NCBI RefSeq assembly: GCF_029407905.1
Contig: NC_073641.1
Location: forward strand, 13,933,001 to 13,997,000
DNA from: Bubalus kerabau
Taxonomy: Eukaryota > Chordata > Mammalia > Artiodactyla > Bovidae
Length of the DNA stretch: 64,000 nucleotides
Reading direction: 5' to 3'
How positions within the stretch are numbered: position 1 is the stretch's first letter; the number at the start of each line of letters is the position of its first letter. Below the pieces are notes generated by a model. It searched no databases. It worked only from the letters and a program-made list of their open reading frames with translations, and had not been told where the DNA came from. The position numbers and the translations under genes were made by a program. Positions 57,951 to 64,000 of this stretch are shown here, in pieces.

Positions 57951-58514
57951 AAAAGATTGAAAAAATATATATATATTCAGAGTGCCAGATCTGTTTCTCT
58001 CTCAGGAATTAAGGAGAGAGATCCTTTCATACTTTTCTTAATAACACAGATGCTTTCCTGAGACTCCTATGTCCAAGGCATCTAGACCAGGATGAGTTTG
58101 GTCTTTGTCTTTGAGCTCCCAGGAATAATGGCATTTTTCTACTACATTATTTATTACTGACATATGTGAGACAGAATTCTAGCTATTTTATAATCAAATT
58201 GGCAAAACTAACCAAATTCTCTGGTTGTGCCTTGGTGAGAAAAGCCTGTGATAGCTTTCTCATGACACATCCTCAGTTTTAGAACTCATTTGGAACTTGA
58301 TGACATTCAGACTGAAAGGGCCAATTTATTTCTTCTCTAACATTACCCCAATATGTGATGAAATGTAGCTTAGACAAATGTCTTATCTAACCCATGGATA
58401 AATGAAAACGACTTTGTCATGTGGTTACTTGAAAGCTTACTTATATTTAGAGTAGTATTCCAGACAATAGTGGTTAGAAAAGCTCTACACACACAATGAG
58501 CGTTTATCCTCTTT
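57951..58514. other. Unassigned sequence
   Basis: Starts with a short (AT)n at about 57964-57975. No gene or named repeat. Confidence 0.4.
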
Positions 58515-58522
58515 CTCCAGAT

Positions 58523-58688
58523 GAGTAGTTCTCAAAGTGTGGTCCCTAGAGTAGCAGCACTGTTAGAAATGCAGTGTTTGGGCTGCCCCCTATTACTAAA
58601 TCAGAAACTCTGGCATTGGGGCCCTGGAATCAGTTATTCAACAAATTCTCTAGATGATGGTAATGAACATAAAGTTTGAGAATGATTG
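58523..58688 (-). mobile_element. MER5A-type hAT-Charlie MITE
   Basis: Inverted termini gagtagttctcaaa and tttgagaatgattg, with the internal MER5A landmarks gttagaaatgcagtgtttgg and tcagaaactctggcattggg. A degenerate 8-bp target duplication is seen: ctccagat (58515-58522) and ttccaggt (58689-58696), 6 of 8 matching. An old non-autonomous DNA transposon. Confidence 0.8.
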
Positions 58689-58696
58689 TTCCAGGT

Positions 58697-59024
58697 GGTC
58701 TTTGATATGGATCCTTAGAGAACTACTTAAGAGACTAGAATAATACCATATTAAAAGCTAAAGGAAAGATTTTTCTCATGATGTTTTTGTGGAAATTTTA
58801 CAGCATTTTTAATCATTTATTATGTTTGAAAGGTACAAATTCCACATTTATCAGAATTTTTATCATGAATAAATAATATAGTGCACCATTTAAGAAGAAG
58901 AACCATGTGTCAATGTTTTCCTGTTTAACATGAAGCATAGAGGAGACAACAAAATCCTACTAAAAGAACCTTGATCTTGTTTATCTTCCATTACACATTG
59001 TCATATAATATTTCTATGTACCCT
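58697..59024. other. Unassigned sequence
   Basis: No feature recognised. Confidence 0.4.
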
Positions 59025-59090
59025 ATCAGTTCAGATCAGTTGCTCAGTTGTGTCCGACTCTTTGTGACCCCAAAGAATGTAGCACACCAT
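59025..59090 (-). mobile_element. BovB 3'-end fragment
   Basis: The plus strand reads cagttcagatcagttgctca, then gtccgactctttgtgacccc and a diverged gtagcacacca, the reverse of the BovB tail. Confidence 0.8.
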
Positions 59091-59264
59091 GTATGTTCAT
59101 TAAGTTGGACTCATACTAACATCAAAGTCCTAAACCCTGGCATCCACCAACACTAATACAATAAGAATGTTTTGCTAACATTACCAGGTAGCTCAAAAAT
59201 TCGAGTTTAATATTATTTCATTTAGCAGCTCAGAAATAAGAAAATAGAAGGGGAGAATTTGAGA

Positions 59265-59534
59265 GTGCTGCTGCTGCTGCTAAGTCGCTTCAGTCGTGTC
59301 CGACTCTGTGCGACCCCATAGACGGCAGCCCACCAAGGTCCCCCATCCCTGGGATTCTCCAGGCAAGAACACTGGAGTGGGTTGCCATTTCCTTCTCCAA
59401 TGCATGAAAGTGAAAAGTGAAAGTGAAGTCGCTCAGTCATGTCCGACTCTTTGTGACCCTATGGACTGCAGCCTACCAGACTCTTCTGCCCGTGGGATTT
59501 TCCAGGCAAGAGTACTGGAGTGGGGTGCCATTGT
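59265..59534 (-). mobile_element. BOV-A2 SINE
   Basis: Antisense dimer starting with a (gct)n run (59265-59281). The far end stops at gtgccattg and lacks the usual last bases, so the copy is slightly 5'-truncated. No clear target duplication found. Confidence 0.93.
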
Positions 59535-60364
59535 ACACATTGCCAAATCTGCAAATTATCAGTGTAGCTCTGTGAGTCTGCATTCTACAGCAAGGATACT
59601 TTCTAGAAAAGGGAATCAGAATACATGTTTTGGTAGAAGGAAGTGAAATTTGATAAGGGCTTCATGTTCATTTCAAATATATAGGAAAAATATATCTATA
59701 CAGGAAAATATAACTATATAACTACACAGGAAAAATATACCAGCAGACAAAAATAAAGCCATTTCTGTTCCAGAGTAAATTCTGGGATCTTCAGAAAATT
59801 TTGAATGTATCCTCTCTTTAATCTTCAAAGCATAGTGTTTAAGGTATCTCTTGCAATTATCTATTCTTACAAATCTGCAATTTATACAAGACTGTGGGGA
59901 TAGCTCGTCTCTGCTCTGCATGGCATCAGCTGGCATGGCTTAACACTGGGGGCTAGAGTGAGTGAAGACTCATTTACTTACATGTCTGATGACTGATTCT
60001 AGTCACTTGTTGAGGATTTTGCTGGGATTGTTGACCAAACACTCACCCATGTCTTCTTCATGTGGCCTGGGCTTCTAAGGGTGAGCACTCTGAGTGAGAA
60101 AGACAGGTGGAAAGCCACATTCCCTTTTCCAGCCCAGCCTCTAAAGTCAAGTCTGGCAAGACTTCTGTAATTTTTGAATAGTCAGAGCATTCCTTCCCCA
60201 TCCTTCCCAGAACCCAGGGGAAAGTATATAAACCTCATTTCTTGATGAGCAAGTACCAAGGTTCTGGGAAAGCATGTAGGACCAGAAATGAAGCTACAGC
60301 CACTTTTGCAAAATACAGTACATCCACAGTGCTCAGTGAACAACAATTTACATTTCTTTTCTGG
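59535..60364. other. Unassigned sequence, possibly old repeat from about 60000
   Basis: No gene. The part from about 60055 (tgtggcctgggcttctaagg and on) recalls ancient LTR or interspersed repeat text, perhaps the front of the LTR called at 60365. Confidence 0.35.
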
Positions 60365-60572
60365 ACATGAGAGTGAGCAAGCCTGCAGACAATTCCAACT
60401 TCTAGCCTTAGCATCAACCCAGCTGTTCGTGAGTGGATGAAAAGAAAGCTAATCCCACTGGGCCCTGGACCAGGCTGCAAACTCATGAGCAAAAGCAAAA
60501 CATATTGTTTTGCTTTAAGCCTTTATCTATGTATTGGAATGTTATGTAGCAGTAGATAAGTGGAAGACACAT
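60365..60572 (+). mobile_element. MLT1-like LTR, 3' part
   Basis: Follows the 3' half of an MLT1-class (ERVL-MaLR) LTR: gagtgagcaagcctgcagac, gaaagctaatcccactgggc, then ttgttttgctttaagccttt and gtagcagtagataagtgga. Non-coding and ancient. Confidence 0.5.
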
Positions 60573-62455
60573 TCTCAAATTTTACCTAGTTAAACACAGG
60601 TAAGAGACACAATGACACAGGAGACACAGTTCAACTCAACGAGATTTAAAATATAAGAAAGGCTGGCTCTCAAGCTCACCCTCATTCTATTTCCCAGAAA
60701 GCATTTTGAAATATCTGAGGGTTATTCCAATCATAGTGATAATGCTGAATTCACCTGAATTTATGCAAAAATAGTACATTACAAATTTTGGTACCTTACC
60801 TATCATTATAACATACTTCTAATGACACTCCAATGTGTGATAAGAAGATGCAGATTAAAAAGTACTGTCTCAGACACACTTAGGGGTAAAAATTTCTTGA
60901 AAAAAGTTTAACAAATAGCCCTGAAATTAACAAATGAATGCAAAACTCTGAGTGGAGTTTTATCTATATTTCAAAAAAACTCTGCCTTGGGTAGCATGTT
61001 GCTGGATAGACAGGAGCATGGACAAATGGAATGGGACATGGAAACACTATCAATAAGCAACTTGCTCTGTTCACTCCGAGAGATGGTGAAGGAACCATCA
61101 GTCACTCTGTCATTGAGCAAGTTCTTCATAAATACAGTGACCACCATTCTTATTGTGCCCAGTAGAGTCTCAGCATTTTACCTGATTCCACATTCTGTCC
61201 AAATAAAACTCTGAATAATAATTTGTGTGGTCATTTTATTCATAAGTCAAGTATTTACAAAAACAACTTGTGGGTTTGTGGGATGTCTTCTGATATCTCT
61301 GGACAAATCTTTGGAACAATTTCTGAGAGAATGGATCTGGATAGTGTACTTTACATCCCGATCTGGAATCAAGACATGAGGATCCCGTTTGCCCTGGATT
61401 CATCATGTTACACTCTGTTAGCTGTCCTCCTCTTCACAGTCTGACTCCCTGCCAGTTATAACACTACATCTGCTGGTTACAACTGAGCAACAAGAAGACT
61501 TTTCACTAAAAGCTCTCAACATATTTTTCCAGTGGTCTCTACTGGAACTTTAAATTCAGCCTCTAAGTGCTTTGTAAAATTAATTTGCTTGCTTAGCATT
61601 TCATACTTCCTTTAGCACAGTATGTAAGAAAACTGCAGGAAGAAAGTCTTTGCCCAAGTTTTCACTGATGGAAGAGCTTTGCTTTCTACCCAGCATAGTT
61701 ATGTTGAAAAAGAGTCCCAACCATACCACTTCCATTAAAACACTTTACCTGATTGCCTAGTAAGTCATCCCTGTAATCAAAACATTTTGTTGAATTTTCT
61801 GACAGGTACATGGATTTTGATAATTAAGTTATCAGACTTGAAGCTTTCAGATCCATCATTAAAATCTTTCTTGGTCTAAAAATAAAGCTCCAAAGATGAT
61901 TATATGATTACTATAAAATGGAAAATATGAAACATTAAAACAAGTGGCCTAGTACATGCTGTTTTCTAAATGAAGACAAGATCTTGGTTTTTACCTGCAG
62001 GGAGCTCATAGTTGTACATATGGGAAGACACTGGGTCCCCTGAGTTCTGGGCTAGGCTATAAATAAAGGGTTTATCATATGACAGATAAAGGCAGAGCCT
62101 GATTTCCCTGTCCACCCTCATACCCAAAAGATTAAAAAGTCAATTTATCTCTGAAGTCCAAAACCATCAGTTATGAAAAGTCTTTCACTTAGAGATGACT
62201 TTTATTTTCATCAGTCTCCATCAACCTGGAAGCACTGAATATCCAAGTTCATAAGATACATGCCTCTGATTTGCTCACAAATATACAGAGTAGACTTGTA
62301 TATACATTTGTATATGCATGGATATTTGATAGCAATAGCTAACACTATCTCTCAATGTTTTGTGGAACAAAAGCAAGCCATCATTTACATTCATAAAGGA
62401 CCCCCTCTCTCTCTTTCACAAAAAAATAAGAAGTTTTATTTTTTTCTTATTAATA
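60573..62455. other. Unassigned sequence, 1.9 kb
   Basis: No gene or clear repeat recognised. Open frames are at most 75 codons and featureless. Confidence 0.4.
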
Positions 62456-62495
62456 CTTTATTTTTTAATTGGAGGAAGATAATTGCTGTACAACA
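62456..62495 (-). mobile_element. Very short L1-BT 3' end, antisense
   Basis: The plus strand ctttattttttaattggagg, then aagataattgctgtaca, is the reverse of the L1-BT 3' terminus. Only about 40 bases remain. No clear target duplication seen. Confidence 0.55.
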
Positions 62496-63294
62496 CAAAT
62501 CAAAACAAAACAAAAAGGTGCAAAATTCTGTGAGGCAGGCCCTTGCTAATCTCCTACTACATTGGTTATATTAAGTGTACTTTCAGCAAAGGAAACTCTA
62601 TAGGCTTTATTATCTATTTGCCCAAATCAAAAGAACTGTAGCCCTGGGGATTGTTGACCATAACTGACCTTTCCTCATTATTTAAAATAAATGAAGGGAT
62701 ATAAATTTGAAACATCTTATCTGGTCTAAGAGCCAAAAATGCAAGTTTATAAAAGTAAACTGGGAAAAAGGCTTTTTGGGCTAGTTGACAAGCATCCAGG
62801 AAGCTGCTATGGCAAGTGTGGCCTGCCTGGTGTTCCTTGACCCTGTGTTCTGAGCTGGGTAGATTGAAACCCAAACTCTCCCTGCCATGTGAGATAGCCC
62901 AGGGGTTTAATCTTAGGTTTCTGGGATGCTGAGTCTCTTTCATGGCACCATGGCTGCTTCTGGCTTAGCATGTGGTACCAACCAGCAATACACATGCATG
63001 TGAGGAAGTCCATAGTGCTAAGGCTCTTCCATGTATCTCTCCAAGAAATCTCATTCAAAGAGTCTAAGTTTGGATAGCTTTAAGATGAAATACAACAATC
63101 ATAAACTGGCTTTGCTAAGCTGTCAAAAATAGCTATCATGTAGGTAGGTAGGCAGAAAGTAAATGAGATTATACTGATTGGTCCTTTCATGTCTCCTATC
63201 AATGAGAAATCAACTGTGTGTGTTTAAACATATTTAGGTTCTGAGTTTAAACAGTGGCTATTTCTCAAAGGTTTGGAGCTTTGGTAATGAGGCT
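62496..63294. other. Unassigned sequence
   Basis: No feature recognised. A short gtag repeat lies at about 63140-63151. Overlapping minus-strand frames of 109 and 83 codons lack known motifs. Confidence 0.4.
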
Positions 63295-63385
63295 TCTTTG
63301 GGGTCAGAGACTATATTTAATTCACTCCTATATCCCTAGAAGTTAGTACAGTACCTAGCAAAGGTATTCTGTAAATATTAAGAAA
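63295..63385 (+). mobile_element. L2 LINE 3' end fragment
   Basis: Resembles the terminal L2 text: tcagagactatatttaattc, ctatatccctagaagttagt, acagtacctagcaaaggtat and a decayed ctgtaaatatt end. Confidence 0.55.
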
Positions 63386-63447
63386 ATAAAGCATTATAGG
63401 CTCAGTTTAGCATGCAAACATGTTTTATGACCACCCTACTTTTATAG

Positions 63448-63575
63448 TGGAGAAGGAAATGGCAACCCACTCCAGTATTCTTCCCTGGAGAATTCCATGG
63501 ACAGAGGAGACTGGTGGGCTAAAGTCCATGTGGTCGCAAAGAGTCGGACATGACTGAGCAACTAACATACATATA
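63448..63575 (+). mobile_element. BovA SINE, 5'-truncated, with target duplication
   Basis: Body gaaggaaatggcaacccact and tail gtcgcaaagagtcggacatg. The direct repeat is acttttatag (63438-63447) and actttatag (63576-63584), one base different in length. The tail ends acatacatata. Confidence 0.9.
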
Positions 63576-63584
63576 ACTTTATAG

Positions 63585-64000
63585 AGCCTATTCCTTAAAT
63601 TTGTGTATATGATTCACTAAAATTCCTTTAAATGATAACTGTGCAGCCAATGCTTTATTAATAACTGCAGAAAAAAAACTACAGGGTCTTAGCATTCCCC
63701 TCCCCTCTTCTCAATAACCTCCTGTGTTTATCTTGTACTTAGTACAATAATAAAAATATAGTAAAAAGCTTTTCTTCTGGGATAACAGAATTAAAACGTA
63801 AGTTACAGCTCTTGCCTAGCAACTGTGCAGATTTAGGAAAGATGCTGTTAACAACACAACACAGACACAATGCTAGGTAGATCTGCTGTTCCTAGAGAGT
63901 AGTCTTTTTAGAAGCATTTTACTACAGCCTTTCTTCTCTCAAATCATAGTGACAAGTAAATGTCAGTTCCCAGAAGGATCATAACGACCACAGAGTCAAG
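63585..64000. other. Unassigned sequence
   Basis: No feature recognised at the end of the window. Confidence 0.4.

Overview
This is mammalian nuclear DNA from a ruminant, almost certainly a bovid. The diagnostic families are BovB (an RTE-type LINE), the tRNA-derived Bov-tA SINE, the dimeric BOV-A2 SINE and the ruminant L1 lineage (L1-BT type). Older shared mammalian repeats (MIR, L2, old L1, Tigger, MER5A, MLT1-like LTR) fill part of the rest. The species cannot be fixed from the sequence alone. I found no cellular protein-coding exon, functional tRNA, rRNA or CpG island that I can defend. The window reads as gene-poor, AT-rich intergenic or deep intronic sequence, and essentially all long open frames are decayed LINE reverse transcriptase or endonuclease.

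Layout. 1-8.3 kb: mostly unassigned AT-rich sequence with a TG microsatellite, a Tigger transposon with TA target duplications, an antisense solo LTR, a full-length MIR whose 3' end carries a small mariner MITE, and SINEs. 8.3-16.9 kb: a Russian-doll cluster. One old sense-strand L1 is split by an antisense L1 (itself carrying a BovB 3' end and a BOV-A2) and by a second sense L1, which in turn holds a 5'-inverted L1 containing a BovB. 16.9-25 kb: an L1-BT 3' end with a classic 5' inversion, a perfect 19-bp hairpin, a second BovB copy, MIR and Bov-tA. 25.1-29.8 kb: a dimeric Bov-tA, then an L1-BT element keeping a long 5' UTR and its 3' end but lacking ORF1 and nearly all of ORF2. 29.8-36 kb: MIR, L2, a further L1-BT 3' end and SINEs. 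36.2-43.4 kb: an old antisense L1-type LINE broken up by a 2.7-kb BovB with endonuclease and reverse transcriptase remnants, three Bov-tA elements and a BovB 3' end. 43.4-64 kb: unassigned sequence, two GC-richer patches, many SINEs with clear target-site duplications, a 56-bp L1 insertion, L1 fragments, MER5A, an MLT1-like LTR end and an L2 end.

How it fits together. Nothing here forms an operon or pathway. The content is a retrotransposition record: autonomous LINEs (L1-BT, BovB) supply the copying machinery, and the SINEs carry 3' ends related to BovB. Matched direct repeats at many elements let the insertion order be read. The best candidates for a second look are the internally deleted L1-BT at 25.6-29.8 kb, the two 5'-inverted L1 copies, the two BovB copies that begin at the same element position, and the perfect hairpin at 18.63 kb. 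I see no clear sign of a new biological system.
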